64,000 bases of DNA. Origin: Elusimicrobiota bacterium (GTDB lineage: Bacteria; Elusimicrobiota; Elusimicrobia; JACQPE01). The stretch covers positions 33,759 through 97,758 of the forward strand of contig JACQJO010000029.1 in NCBI GenBank assembly GCA_016205025.1, in the 5' to 3' direction. Positions within the stretch are counted from its first letter, which is position 1, and the number at the start of each line of letters is the position of its first letter. Below are positions 34,906 through 43,536 of the stretch, piece after piece. The position numbers and the translations under genes were made by a program. A model generated the notes under the pieces. It saw only the letters and a list, made by a program, of their open reading frames with translations, had not been told where the DNA came from and searched no databases.

Positions 34906-37900
34906 TCATGAGATAATGATCTCCAAGGATTTCTCGACATAGAGATCGTTTGGCTTAAGAGAAAAGTTAGAAACGAGCAGCTCATACTTAGAGCGCACGC
35001 CTAACTGATGCATCCCGGTCCATAAGGTTTTGACGCGGTAGGTCTTGAAGCCCTTGAAGATGCCTACCTTTTCAAGCTCATAGCTCAAGACGAATTTTCC
35101 TTTGATGTTTTTTAGAACCGGCAGCATCTCCTCTTCCTTGAAAAACTTCGAGCCATGCCCGCCGCCTTCCTTGGGCCAATGAAGCGGATAAGGTGGATCG
35201 AGATAGAAAAAAGTTTCACTTGAGTCATATTCCTTGATGACTTCCTTCCAGTCCCAAGAATGTAATTTGACTCCCTTCAGCCTTTCCTGAATTTCAGGCA
35301 AGCGATCTACCATCTTAATGCGATAGCCTTCCCCCTTGGGACCGGTGCGCACGCCTTCCCAAACATCCGTTCTTCCCCAGTAGGTGGACTTGTTGAGATA
35401 GGCGAAGCGGTAAAACCGCTCCTTGGGCGTCGCTGGTTTCATCTCGAATACTTTTCTCGCCCTGCCTCTTGAGATGACCCAGTTCTGCTTCTTAAGCCAC
35501 TCTAAATCCTTGGGCTCCATGCTTTTGATGAAACGATAGGCAAAGATAAGATCAGAATTGACGTCGTTGATCGCCTCGATGTCGGAACGCTTCTTATGGA
35601 AGAAAACCTGCGCTCCGCCGCAGAAGCCTTCGACGAATGTTTTGTGCTCCGGCATGAGAGCGATGATCTTTTTATAAAGTCGGTATTTGCCGCCAGGGCT
35701 TTTGAAAGCGGCTTGGACTTTTTCCAGGTCCGCGCCGTCCTCAACGTGGGGACAGAAAGGCGGGGCCTCGATTTCCATCCCTTCCGGCTCATGCCCCAGC
35801 TCCTTTTCGATATAAAGATTCAAAGGCTTGAGAGGAAAATTGGAGACGAGCAGCTCGGTGACCCATTCTTGGTTCCCGCCAGGGCCTTTCATCTGGTTTC
35901 TGCGCTTAACGCGGTAGACGTTGTATTCTTTGAGGGCACTGGCTCCTTCTAGCGGATAGGAAACAATCCACTGGGCCTTGAGCCCTTTAAGAGCCTTGAG
36001 GAATTTTTCCTCCTTAAAGCCAAAATCGAATAAGTTGAACTTGCCCGGATAGGGAGGGTCCATGTAAAAGAAGGTTTCTGGATCGTCATATTCCTTGAGG
36101 ATATCCAAGTAATCCTTGTTGCTGACCGTGACATTCTTCAGCCGCGCCTGTGCCCTCTCGATGTTGGCCGGAAAGTCGATGCGGACCCCGGCGTTGGCGG
36201 GGTTAAACGAGCCGCCGCGCTGTTTGCCATAGGAGGATCGGGTCAGGTAAAAGGACTTATAAAAGCGGTCCCGGTCGCTGTCGGGCTTCATCTCCTTCAA
36301 GCGTTCGTGGGTCTCTTTGCGGATCATCCACTCACGCTTGGCCAGAGATGCTCGATCCTCTGCGCTGTGGTCGCGGATGAAACGGTGCATGAAGGCAATC
36401 TCCCCATCACGGTCGTTCAATACCTCCTGCGGCGAAGGGTCCTTGGCGTAGAGCACAGCCGCGCCGCCCGCAAAAGGCTCGACATAAGTGCGATGGTGCG
36501 GGATGTAGGAGGCGATCCTATGGGCCAGGAATCGCTTGCCGCCGTAGGAGCCGAAGGCCTGGCGCACGCCCTTTCCAAAATCATCTTCATCGAAATAAAA
36601 GCTCATATCTTTCTGCGCCTTGGCCTCCTGTGTTTCTTTAACCCACAGGCGAATCCACCCCGAGTTCTCTGGATCGTCAATATCAACGAGAATGATTCCA
36701 TCCTCTTCCTGTTTGACAAAGACGTTCTTTTTGTCCAGCCTGAGTTTCCCCGACGGGTTCCAAAGGGCGACTTCTTTCTCGCCCCATCCGTCAAAATCTG
36801 ATTCCACCTTGTAATGGGCGAATACCTGGGCAACGGGAACCGTGACCTTGATAATCACCCCTTTTGATTTTCCTTTGCGCTGGGGAGTCGTGGTGTAATC
36901 CTCGGCGATCTTGCGGTTTTCGGAAAAGGAGGAAATGCTGCGCAGGGCGACTTCCACGGGCTTGCCTTCTTTGACTGCTTTCTTGATCTCCTCAGCCTGC
37001 TGGCCGTTGATCCCCCTGTAGAGGGTGACCTCCTTGACGCCCTTCTGCCGCAGAAGCTCCTGGGTCACGGCGTAGCGGTCCACGACGTACTCCTCGGCGT
37101 TCTTGCCGATTCTCTTTCTAAACTGCCCCATTTCGGCTTCACTCGCCGTGCCCGCCAGGACTTTTCCGGCCAAGGAGTTGACTTCATCCGGGCCGTCGTT
37201 TTTGAAATCATCGATAAATTTATTGTTCTCCTTGGACAAGGATTGCTTAGCGTTTTTTTCGCCGACATAGCGGAAGGCGACGTCCTGTTCCTCCTCAAGC
37301 TTAATTCCACGCGCCTCCTTAAGCGCCCGGTCGATTTTGGCCTGGGAAGATGGGCTGACCCCGCCCTCCGCGCCTCCTCCTGCGCTACCGCCTGAACCAC
37401 CACCAGAGCTACCGCTGGAGCCGGAAGAAAAACGGCCCTGCTCGTCATGAAAAGGGTTAAAGAAGGCCACACCCACATCCTCATTGCCTTCCCCGGCCGC
37501 ATCAACCGAATTTTCTTTTAAGAAACCGATAACGGCCTGGACGCCCTCGGTGAGCTGTATAGTCCTAAACCGTTCGCCCTGGCCAAAGCCGTCCGGGTCG
37601 AAGTCATCGGGATTGCTCTGCCTAAAACGAAAGGAGTTTTCTGTCTCATCGACCTTATCGGTCCGGAAACCGTGATCCTCGGCCCAGCGCCTTGCCTCAG
37701 CCTCAGGGGAGAAGACCTTTTTGTCCAGGATAATGGTCTGCACGATTGTTCCTGCCCGCCCCTCTTGCTTCTGCGCGTCCTCGCGGATCAGGAGCTGAGT
37801 CTGGTCGTCCAGCTCGTCCTGAATTAGATGCCGCAGGGCGCGCTTGTTCATTTCTTGCCGGACCTCGGCGTGAGACGCGGCTATATCCTCAAAATCCCAG

Positions 37901-38070
37901 TCTTCGCCATCCAAGAAGACCCTGTGCCCTTTTCTTTTGAACTCCCATGCCCGGTGCAGGATAAAATCCATTGACAAAAGCTCCTGGTCGGAGAGTTTGT
38001 CCAGGTTGTCCACCCGGAAGAGATCCCCGTGCTCCGCTAAATTTATTTTTAACGTTTCTGTCGCGCTCAT
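34906..38070 (-). CDS. polyvalent phage protein: ART-like domain plus two Dam-like methyltransferases
   Basis: A 1054-residue protein (start ATG 38070, overlapping the portal stop). Order of parts: N-terminal helical region; a NPFHDEQGRFSSG phrase followed by a Ser/Gly linker (~215-240); an ADP-ribosyltransferase-like domain with LYRGI (R352), SSFSE (~380) and GEKEVA (E431-x-E433), the R-S-E motif of arginine-type toxins; a Dam-like methyltransferase with EPFAGG (531-536) and DPPY (671-674); and a second one with EGFCGG (814-819, changed from EPFxGG) and DPPY (958-961). Dam-type domains methylate adenine N6. The gene sits next to portal-MuF, where proteins packaged in the head are often encoded. 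Entry into the host with the DNA, to modify host proteins and protect phage DNA, is inference. Confidence 0.85.
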   Translation of the reverse strand: MSATETLKINLAEHGDLFRVDNLDKLSDQELLSMDFILHRAWEFKRKGHRVFLDGEDWDFEDIAASHAEVRQEMNKRALRHLIQDELDDQTQLLIREDAQKQEGRAGTIVQTIILDKKVFSPEAEARRWAEDHGFRTDKVDETENSFRFRQSNPDDFDPDGFGQGERFRTIQLTEGVQAVIGFLKENSVDAAGEGNEDVGVAFFNPFHDEQGRFSSGSSGSSGGGSGGSAGGGAEGGVSPSSQAKIDRALKEARGIKLEEEQDVAFRYVGEKNAKQSLSKENNKFIDDFKNDGPDEVNSLAGKVLAGTASEAEMGQFRKRIGKNAEEYVVDRYAVTQELLRQKGVKEVTLYRGINGQQAEEIKKAVKEGKPVEVALRSISSFSENRKIAEDYTTTPQRKGKSKGVIIKVTVPVAQVFAHYKVESDFDGWGEKEVALWNPSGKLRLDKKNVFVKQEEDGIILVDIDDPENSGWIRLWVKETQEAKAQKDMSFYFDEDDFGKGVRQAFGSYGGKRFLAHRIASYIPHHRTYVEPFAGGAAVLYAKDPSPQEVLNDRDGEIAFMHRFIRDHSAEDRASLAKREWMIRKETHERLKEMKPDSDRDRFYKSFYLTRSSYGKQRGGSFNPANAGVRIDFPANIERAQARLKNVTVSNKDYLDILKEYDDPETFFYMDPPYPGKFNLFDFGFKEEKFLKALKGLKAQWIVSYPLEGASALKEYNVYRVKRRNQMKGPGGNQEWVTELLVSNFPLKPLNLYIEKELGHEPEGMEIEAPPFCPHVEDGADLEKVQAAFKSPGGKYRLYKKIIALMPEHKTFVEGFCGGAQVFFHKKRSDIEAINDVNSDLIFAYRFIKSMEPKDLEWLKKQNWVISRGRARKVFEMKPATPKERFYRFAYLNKSTYWGRTDVWEGVRTGPKGEGYRIKMVDRLPEIQERLKGVKLHSWDWKEVIKEYDSSETFFYLDPPYPLHWPKEGGGHGSKFFKEEEMLPVLKNIKGKFVLSYELEKVGIFKGFKTYRVKTLWTGMHQLGVRSKYELLVSNFSLKPNDLYVEKSLEIIIS

Positions 38071-40205
38071 CTTTCCACCTCCGTAATCCAAGTGCAGCGG
38101 CAATTAGGATGCACTGGAATTTGTCCCGACGCCTCGTCAATGGAGAGAACCTTGCCCAGTTTGTTTCCGGCTAATATTTCAGCCGCCGCCACGCATTGAG
38201 GGCATGCATCCGAGGCAAGAAGCCATTGCACGCGTTGAATTTCAGCTTGACTCAAAGCGTCCAGGTTGCCTTCGTTAAAAGCGCGGTTGGCCTCGGTGCG
38301 GGCGATGATCTCTGCGGCAGTCGAACGTTCCATTTGACGCGTGTGCCCGGCCCTCAAAACATTGCCCTGGGCGTCCAACGTAGGTCTGACGCTGACAGTT
38401 GCCACGGAATCTAACTGATCTTCTATCCGGCGCATGAGCTGGGGGATGGTTTCACTGGCCGCGATGCCTTCGATTAGGGCTTGCCGCAAGCTGGCCTTCA
38501 AGGCTTCGGAGACATGGCCGGCCAAAATTGCGGCGTTGCTTCTCAAGCTCTCTTCGAGAGCCCGCGTCAAATCCTCCACATTTTCCAGTTTAGCCCTCCG
38601 TGCCGAGAGATTAAGGCCTTTGCGCGCGGCCTCAAGGGAAAACTTCTCCAAGAGCCTGGCTATTTTTTCTTGATCGATAAGCTCAAGCAAAACTTCAAGC
38701 TCATCCAGTTGCTTGGCCTCCTCCGGGAGCTCGTCGAATCTCAAAAATATGCCTTCGAGACCTTCGAGAAAAACAGAAACCGTTCTGTTTTTAATCGGGA
38801 GGTTTAGACTGCTGATTTTGGGGCGGATAATTTCTAGGCGCAGATCGGGGAGCTTTGAGGCAACGGCGCTCTTGATCTCACGAAAGAGTCGTCCCAGAGC
38901 GTCTACAAATCTGTTTTCAATAGCCACAACCTCCTTGGTTGCGTTGACAATGGTTTCACTGGGCTTGAGTTTCCCTTTCCCAATCTCATGAGAGCCGTTG
39001 CCACTTAATGATTTCTGTATCTCCGGCATCCTTGGGGCCACGAGACGGCGCACTTCTTCCGGGCTGAACACACCGTTTTGAAGGTAGATGTTGAAAATCT
39101 CGGCCTGATCTTTTTCATCAATGGAACGCTTATTAAACTGGAAGGCCCAGTCGGTTATGCCGAATCCCTGTCTGATGACGTGCTTGGTTATTTTTTCGGC
39201 CACCCGCATCTGGAAGGGCAGAATGGTTTCCTCGTAAAAGGTCTGGGTTTGATGCTCGCCTGTGCCCGCCCCGATATTGCCGGTTTCAATAATTGAAACT
39301 TTGCCGGGCGGCACGCCATAAACGGCCAGGATTTCATTGCGCGTGAACTCCCGCAGCTCCAAGAACTCCATGTCTTTTTGATTAGTGCTGATTTGCTTAA
39401 ACTCGATGTCGCCTTCAAGCACCAGATCAGAATGGGATAAGTCCGGGTTTTGGGCCCGGGCTTTCATGTACTCCCTGTTTCTTTCCACCTGCTCGGGAGT
39501 GGCGTCTTTCATGATGAAGGCTCCTCGAATCTTCGCGCCGTTAATAAAAAAAGCGCGATTATAAACCTGGGCAAACTTATCCACCGTGATAGGCAGAATG
39601 AGAGAAGCCAAAGGGGAAAGGCCGTATAGGGTAGCGCCCTTCGTTCCCAGCTTGAAGTGAATAACTTCTTTGGGCTCAAACTCGACCTTTCCCGTTTGGT
39701 TTCTTGTGCTGGAAAATCTTGGCATCTGGATGTAGCCCATGATGGAGCCGTGATCGTCCGCCTTGACCCTTACCGTTGTGGCGTCAAGGTTCCAAAGCTC
39801 CCTGGGCTTGCCATCCGAGCCATAAACCACCTCAAGAAACCCGCTTCCGAAAACATAAACGTCGCGCGCCACGTCGTCTAAGATTTCCAAAAAAGTGTCG
39901 TTAGGATTGCAGTTGGAGAAAAACTCCTGGAGCGTTTCGGCGTTTTTTGGATCGGCATTAGGCTTAGACGGGACCAAGGCGTAGCCCCTTGCTGTCACCG
40001 CCTTGCAAATGACGCCGACCACGGCCCGCACCCAGGATGTCTGCTCGTACATTTGGTTGAAAATCTCAAAATCTATCTCAGGCAGGATTCCCTCGGTGAG
40101 CGACAAGCCCGGCACATGGGTAACGACCTGTTTGGAGGATTTCTGGATTTCCTCTTGGATCAGTCCGCCGAAAAGGGCTTTGACGATGCGCTCTCGAATA
40201 TTCAT
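38067..40205 (-). CDS. portal protein fused to MuF-type head protein
   Basis: A 712-residue chain. Residues ~1-400 are a phage portal protein (YEQTSWVRAVVGVICKAVTARGYALVPS, DVARDVYVFGSGFLEVVYG, FKLGTKGATLYGLSPLASLI, LAVYGVPPGKVSIIETGNIGAGTGEHQTQ). The C-terminal ~200 residues are a MuF/gp7-like minor head domain (RSTAAEIIARTEANRAFNEGNLDA ... SDACPQCVAAAEILAG ... VHPNCRCTWITE). These are usually two genes. The start is ATG 40205 (MNIRERIVKALFGG), which overlaps the stop of the small zinc-ribbon gene. Confidence 0.92.
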   Translation of the reverse strand: MNIRERIVKALFGGLIQEEIQKSSKQVVTHVPGLSLTEGILPEIDFEIFNQMYEQTSWVRAVVGVICKAVTARGYALVPSKPNADPKNAETLQEFFSNCNPNDTFLEILDDVARDVYVFGSGFLEVVYGSDGKPRELWNLDATTVRVKADDHGSIMGYIQMPRFSSTRNQTGKVEFEPKEVIHFKLGTKGATLYGLSPLASLILPITVDKFAQVYNRAFFINGAKIRGAFIMKDATPEQVERNREYMKARAQNPDLSHSDLVLEGDIEFKQISTNQKDMEFLELREFTRNEILAVYGVPPGKVSIIETGNIGAGTGEHQTQTFYEETILPFQMRVAEKITKHVIRQGFGITDWAFQFNKRSIDEKDQAEIFNIYLQNGVFSPEEVRRLVAPRMPEIQKSLSGNGSHEIGKGKLKPSETIVNATKEVVAIENRFVDALGRLFREIKSAVASKLPDLRLEIIRPKISSLNLPIKNRTVSVFLEGLEGIFLRFDELPEEAKQLDELEVLLELIDQEKIARLLEKFSLEAARKGLNLSARRAKLENVEDLTRALEESLRSNAAILAGHVSEALKASLRQALIEGIAASETIPQLMRRIEDQLDSVATVSVRPTLDAQGNVLRAGHTRQMERSTAAEIIARTEANRAFNEGNLDALSQAEIQRVQWLLASDACPQCVAAAEILAGNKLGKVLSIDEASGQIPVHPNCRCTWITEVER

Positions 40206-40330
40206 GATTCGCACCTCAAGCAGTAGCCACAGTTCTGGCATTTGCTCGCCTGCTCAGAGTTAATCTGGCCGCAGGCCTGGCACTCAACGTAAACCGCGTC
40301 CTCCGAATGTCCTTGTGTTGCTTGGTTCAC
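40202..40330 (-). CDS. small zinc-ribbon protein between terL and portal
   Basis: A 42-codon gene starting with GTG at 40330 (GTGA overlap with the terL stop) and ending at 40202 (ATGA overlap with the portal start). The product VNQATQGHSEDAVYVECQACGQINSEQASKCQNCGYCLRCES is split here only to describe it: CxxC at 17-20, CxxC at 31-34 and CxxC near the end. Tight coupling on both sides and the ordered cysteines support a real gene. It may be a DNA- or packaging-associated zinc ribbon. Confidence 0.75.
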   Translation of the reverse strand: MNQATQGHSEDAVYVECQACGQINSEQASKCQNCGYCLRCES

Positions 40331-41691
40331 TCAATGTCCTCCGCATAAGTTATTTTTGGCTCTACCCTCTGCATCTGGACTCCCTGGAGCGCCAGCCATA
40401 AAGCGTCCAAGAGATCGTCCGTTGTGTGAGGAAACTGCAACAACTCCTGCTCCATCTGGCTAACCCAAGATCCTATTTCTGGGCGCGGCAAGCGGATGGC
40501 TCCGCTCTCAAAAAGCGGAGTGAGCCCTCGAAGCCTAGCTTGCTTATCTCCCTGGGTCGTCACCCCGCGCAAAGGCAAAAGTCTCGTCTCCGGGTCGGTC
40601 CGCAGGGATTCCGGGAAAGCCGCTTGGAACCCGTTCGTCTCCACCGTGATCAAACGAGGATGAAAATAACGGTTCATCCGCTTGACGGATTTAAGCTGCT
40701 CGTCAAAAGAAATCCTGTTTCTGTAGGCATCCATGATGTAAGCGGTTCCCGCTCGATCAAGCCCAATGACGCAGTAAGCGAAACGGGAGTTTCGGTCATG
40801 TTTTCCTATGGCCGGATCAATGCCGCTAAAAACAGTCATATCCTCCGGCGGCCTGTCGTAACGGCCCGACTCTATCCAAGCCAGTTTGAAATCCGCGCCC
40901 TCTTGCCCGGAAGGGTCGTTAAGGTAAAGGCAGTTATAGGCCGCGGTTCCCATCTGCGCCTTGAGCTTGGCGAGCTTTTCCGCACTGAATTTCTCAGGGA
41001 ACAGGATGTGCCGGTTGCCAGCATCGTCAGTCCGTTCTGCGGCCAAATCAATCACCTTCCAGTGGGCAAACCCAGGATCGGACTTAATGAAGCCGGCTAT
41101 GTCCTCGGTATGCCAGCGGGTCATGACCACCACGATCTGCCCGCCGTCGTCTAGCCTGGGAAACAAATCCTTCTGGAACCAAGTGATCACTTTCATCCGC
41201 TGATGCGGGGTCATCGTGTTACGATTGGAGCAAGGGTCATCCACCACAATCAAGTCTGGATGCTGGCTTACAACGGTGCCCAATACCGAAGCCACCGACA
41301 TGGATGGCTCTTTCCTGATCTCGGTCCTTGGAATTTGAATGCGCTCCTCGGTCCAGGTATCGGCCGACAAGTCCCAGTGGCCGTAGCGCTCGCGGAATTT
41401 TTCGCTCTGGGTCAAATGCCCCTTGATCTCGCGCAGGAATCCCTTGGCGTTGTCTAAAATTTCGTTGACCAGGAGAATCCGCATATTGTGGTCCTCGGTC
41501 AAGCGGAAAAGCGGGTAGGCGATAGTGCAGGCCGTGGTTTTAAGATGGCCGACCGGAGCGAGCAATAAAACGAATTGCTCTCTCAGCAAAACGTCGAACC
41601 AAGAGAGGTGCAGCTCGGTCAACTGGTTGTATCCCAGCACCTCTTTAGCGAAAAAATACAGGTCTTCCAGGCGCTGCGCGTGGTCTTTCAT
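40327..41691 (-). CDS. terL: terminase large subunit
   Basis: A 454-residue packaging motor. The ATPase domain has LLLAPVGHLKTTACT (Walker A-like with a variant spacing), LIVVDDPCSN (Walker B) and the coupling motif VVMTRWHTEDIAG. The C-terminal RNase H-like nuclease begins FSGIDPAIGKHDRNSRFAYCVIGLD with the first catalytic Asp and continues to DDLLDALWLAL. It cuts and translocates phage DNA into the prohead. Confidence 0.93.
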   Translation of the reverse strand: MKDHAQRLEDLYFFAKEVLGYNQLTELHLSWFDVLLREQFVLLLAPVGHLKTTACTIAYPLFRLTEDHNMRILLVNEILDNAKGFLREIKGHLTQSEKFRERYGHWDLSADTWTEERIQIPRTEIRKEPSMSVASVLGTVVSQHPDLIVVDDPCSNRNTMTPHQRMKVITWFQKDLFPRLDDGGQIVVVMTRWHTEDIAGFIKSDPGFAHWKVIDLAAERTDDAGNRHILFPEKFSAEKLAKLKAQMGTAAYNCLYLNDPSGQEGADFKLAWIESGRYDRPPEDMTVFSGIDPAIGKHDRNSRFAYCVIGLDRAGTAYIMDAYRNRISFDEQLKSVKRMNRYFHPRLITVETNGFQAAFPESLRTDPETRLLPLRGVTTQGDKQARLRGLTPLFESGAIRLPRPEIGSWVSQMEQELLQFPHTTDDLLDALWLALQGVQMQRVEPKITYAEDIE

Positions 41692-41951
41692 AAGCCCTCA
41701 AGTCCCGTACGAAAAAAACGCCCCTTTGGGCGAAAAGCGAACAGCCCTATTTTCCGAGGAGGGTTTCGTACAAATAAAAAATGCCAAAAGCTCCTCAAGG
41801 CGTTCGAAATAAAAACGTAGGGGGAGTGTGTCGGCTTTGGCTTCTGATTTTTACGCAAAATTTCCAGGACCCAGATCGCAGCCGTTTTCCCTCGGAGAAT
41901 GTCCTGACATAATCCATGATTAGGTCTAGCGAACTGCCCCCTAAGTTGCAC
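41688..41951 (-). CDS. doubtful small gene between the terminase genes
   Basis: An open frame of 87 codons fills the gap between terS and terL and overlaps both (ATGA with terL). The product (GLCQDILRGKTAAIWVLEILRKNQKPKPTHSPYVF...) has no recognisable motif, and its composition (many Arg, Phe, Pro) does not look strongly coding. The gap may instead hold a packaging site. Listed because of the exact overlap only. Confidence 0.25.
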   Translation of the reverse strand: MQLRGQFARPNHGLCQDILRGKTAAIWVLEILRKNQKPKPTHSPYVFISNALRSFWHFLFVRNPPRKIGLFAFRPKGRFFRTGLEGL

Positions 41952-42486
41952 CGTTTGCTCCGCTTTTCCCGTCTTCAGCCGCGACCGGCTGCGCCCCGGC
42001 GTTTTGCTCTTTATTTGATTCGAGGGTGGCGTCGCTCTGGCTGGTTTCAGACTCCTGCGCGGTTGATTTCTTTTTCAAATAACTCTGCACCGTGATCCGC
42101 AACTCTTCCGACTTCTCAAACATTTTCTCTGGTATCGCTCTCGCGGCGAGGGAGCCAAATTGAGCCTGCCTATCAAAAAGCTCCGAGATCACGGCGACCA
42201 GATCGCGCACCGTAGCCTCCGAGAGTTTCTCTTTCAAAACTTTAAGCGAGGCAAAAATGATGTCCCAGGTTTCCCGCGTGAGCCGTTTTTGCAGGCGCGC
42301 GGCCACGATGCTTTGGCCGCGATCCTCGGGGAGATGTTTATTGGCGTGATCGAGCCAGTATTTGACCGTATTCTTGGGAACGCCCAGCTCCCTGGCGATG
42401 TCGGTCAAGCGCGCCCCGCTCTCCAGCTTTACGATGGCTGACTGAATCGTTTCCTTGGAATATTTCTGTGGGCCCTTACGTTTCAT
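41941..42486 (-). CDS. terS: terminase small subunit
   Basis: A 181-residue protein with an N-terminal helix-turn-helix (YSKETIQSAIVKLESGARLTDIARELGVPKNTVKYWLDHANKHL), a helical oligomerisation region and a disordered Gln/Ser/Ala-rich C-terminus. The layout and place before terL match small terminases, which recognise the packaging site. Confidence 0.8.
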   Translation of the reverse strand: MKRKGPQKYSKETIQSAIVKLESGARLTDIARELGVPKNTVKYWLDHANKHLPEDRGQSIVAARLQKRLTRETWDIIFASLKVLKEKLSEATVRDLVAVISELFDRQAQFGSLAARAIPEKMFEKSEELRITVQSYLKKKSTAQESETSQSDATLESNKEQNAGAQPVAAEDGKSGANGAT

Positions 42487-42685
42487 CGCTCCTGAATCCC
42501 TCCCAGACTTGCTTCATCTGACGCCGCACCTTGCGCTGATAATTTCTTTGATACCTTCTTCTCCAAAGCTTCCAGCATTTAGGGTGATAATCCCTATTGC
42601 AGTACCACGGCCAAATAGCCTTCTTGCAATGACGGCAAAATCTAGCCGAACCGCCCGCTTCTATTTTTTTACCCTTTGCTGCCAT
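42476..42685 (-). CDS. small cysteine-rich (zinc) protein
   Basis: A 69-residue protein (start ATG 42685, MAAKGKKIEAGG) with ARFCRHCKKAIWPWYCNRDYHPKCWKLW, a CxxC...C...HxxC zinc-binding arrangement, followed by a very basic helix (RRRYQRNYQRKVRRQMKQVW). It probably binds nucleic acid. The longer frame from 42769 runs back into the DnaC-like gene and is not preferred. Confidence 0.6.
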   Translation of the reverse strand: MAAKGKKIEAGGSARFCRHCKKAIWPWYCNRDYHPKCWKLWRRRYQRNYQRKVRRQMKQVWEGFRSDET

Positions 42686-42689
42686 CAAA

Positions 42690-42717
42690 AGTCCATAAAC
42701 AGTCGAACTGTTTACGC
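42690..42717 (-). repeat. 27-nt dyad repeat, copy 2
   Basis: AAACAGTTCGACTGTTT on the minus strand is a perfect 7-3-7 inverted repeat. It covers the stop codon of the DnaC-like gene and precedes the small zinc gene. It matches the copy at 34870-34897 across 27 bases with two changes. Confidence 0.65.
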
Positions 42718-43536
42718 CCTCGAAGCCTCCAGCCTGCGATCTTCCCCCTGCAGCTTGAAGGGTCTGCACATGCCGATAATGCGGCTGGCTAGGCGATCCT
42801 CCAGGTGCTTGGAAAGTTGTTCTATGTCGTTGTTGCTCGTGATGACGAGATGGCTTTTCTTGTTTCTATACCAGCGGTCAATGAGAAGATAAAGGCCCTC
42901 CAACACCATCGGCGTTGGCCGCTCAACGCCGAGATCGTCTAGAACCAGGGCTTGAGCTGAGGAAATCTCATCTAAAAGCTCGTCATCCCTGCGGTCTTTA
43001 ATGGCCCGGCGCAGTTCGATCATCAATTCCGGCACTATTCTAAAAACGCCGCGCTCCGCCTTTTGACCGATAAAAAGCTTAAGCAGCCCAACGGCTATGT
43101 GGGTTTTGCCTGTTCCGGGCGGCCCTGCGATAAAAATATTTTCCCCGGCCTCCCATCCCTTCTGAATCCTGGCGAACGCTTCAATGCAAAAGAGGGGGTC
43201 GAAGGTTTCAAGAGTCATGTGCTCATGGGCTTTAGAAAAGCCCGCCGTGGCGGTGAGCTGCTGGATTTTGCGGGATCTCTCCTTGGCTTCCTGCTCCGCT
43301 TTCGCCTTCTGCGCCTCTACTTTTTTTTCTGTCTCGCAGGCAGAGCACAGGGAAGGGAATGCCCATCTTCCTGTGCCAAACGCCGGACGGCCGCTCCAAA
43401 AAACGGGCTCAATGAATTGAGGGTGAATGACGCCGTTGCAAGAAGGGCAACTGCCAGGCAATGGCTCCGGAGGTTCTGTCCAGTTTTCAGGCTTCCTAAG
43501 CTGATCGCTAACCCTGGTTATATTTGATTCCTGCAT
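42712..43536 (-). CDS. DnaC-like helicase loader ATPase
   Basis: A 274-residue protein with an N-terminal zinc region (SCPSCNGVIHPQFIEPV...SLCSACETEKK), a helical linker and an AAA+ domain: Walker A AGPPGTGKTHIA, Walker B ALVLDDLGVERPT and sensor LVITSNNDIEQLSKHLEDRLASRIIG. It loads the replicative helicase at the phage origin. The start is ATG 43536 (MQESNITRVSDQ), behind a GGGAGG site. Confidence 0.9.
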   Translation of the reverse strand: MQESNITRVSDQLRKPENWTEPPEPLPGSCPSCNGVIHPQFIEPVFWSGRPAFGTGRWAFPSLCSACETEKKVEAQKAKAEQEAKERSRKIQQLTATAGFSKAHEHMTLETFDPLFCIEAFARIQKGWEAGENIFIAGPPGTGKTHIAVGLLKLFIGQKAERGVFRIVPELMIELRRAIKDRRDDELLDEISSAQALVLDDLGVERPTPMVLEGLYLLIDRWYRNKKSHLVITSNNDIEQLSKHLEDRLASRIIGMCRPFKLQGEDRRLEASRA

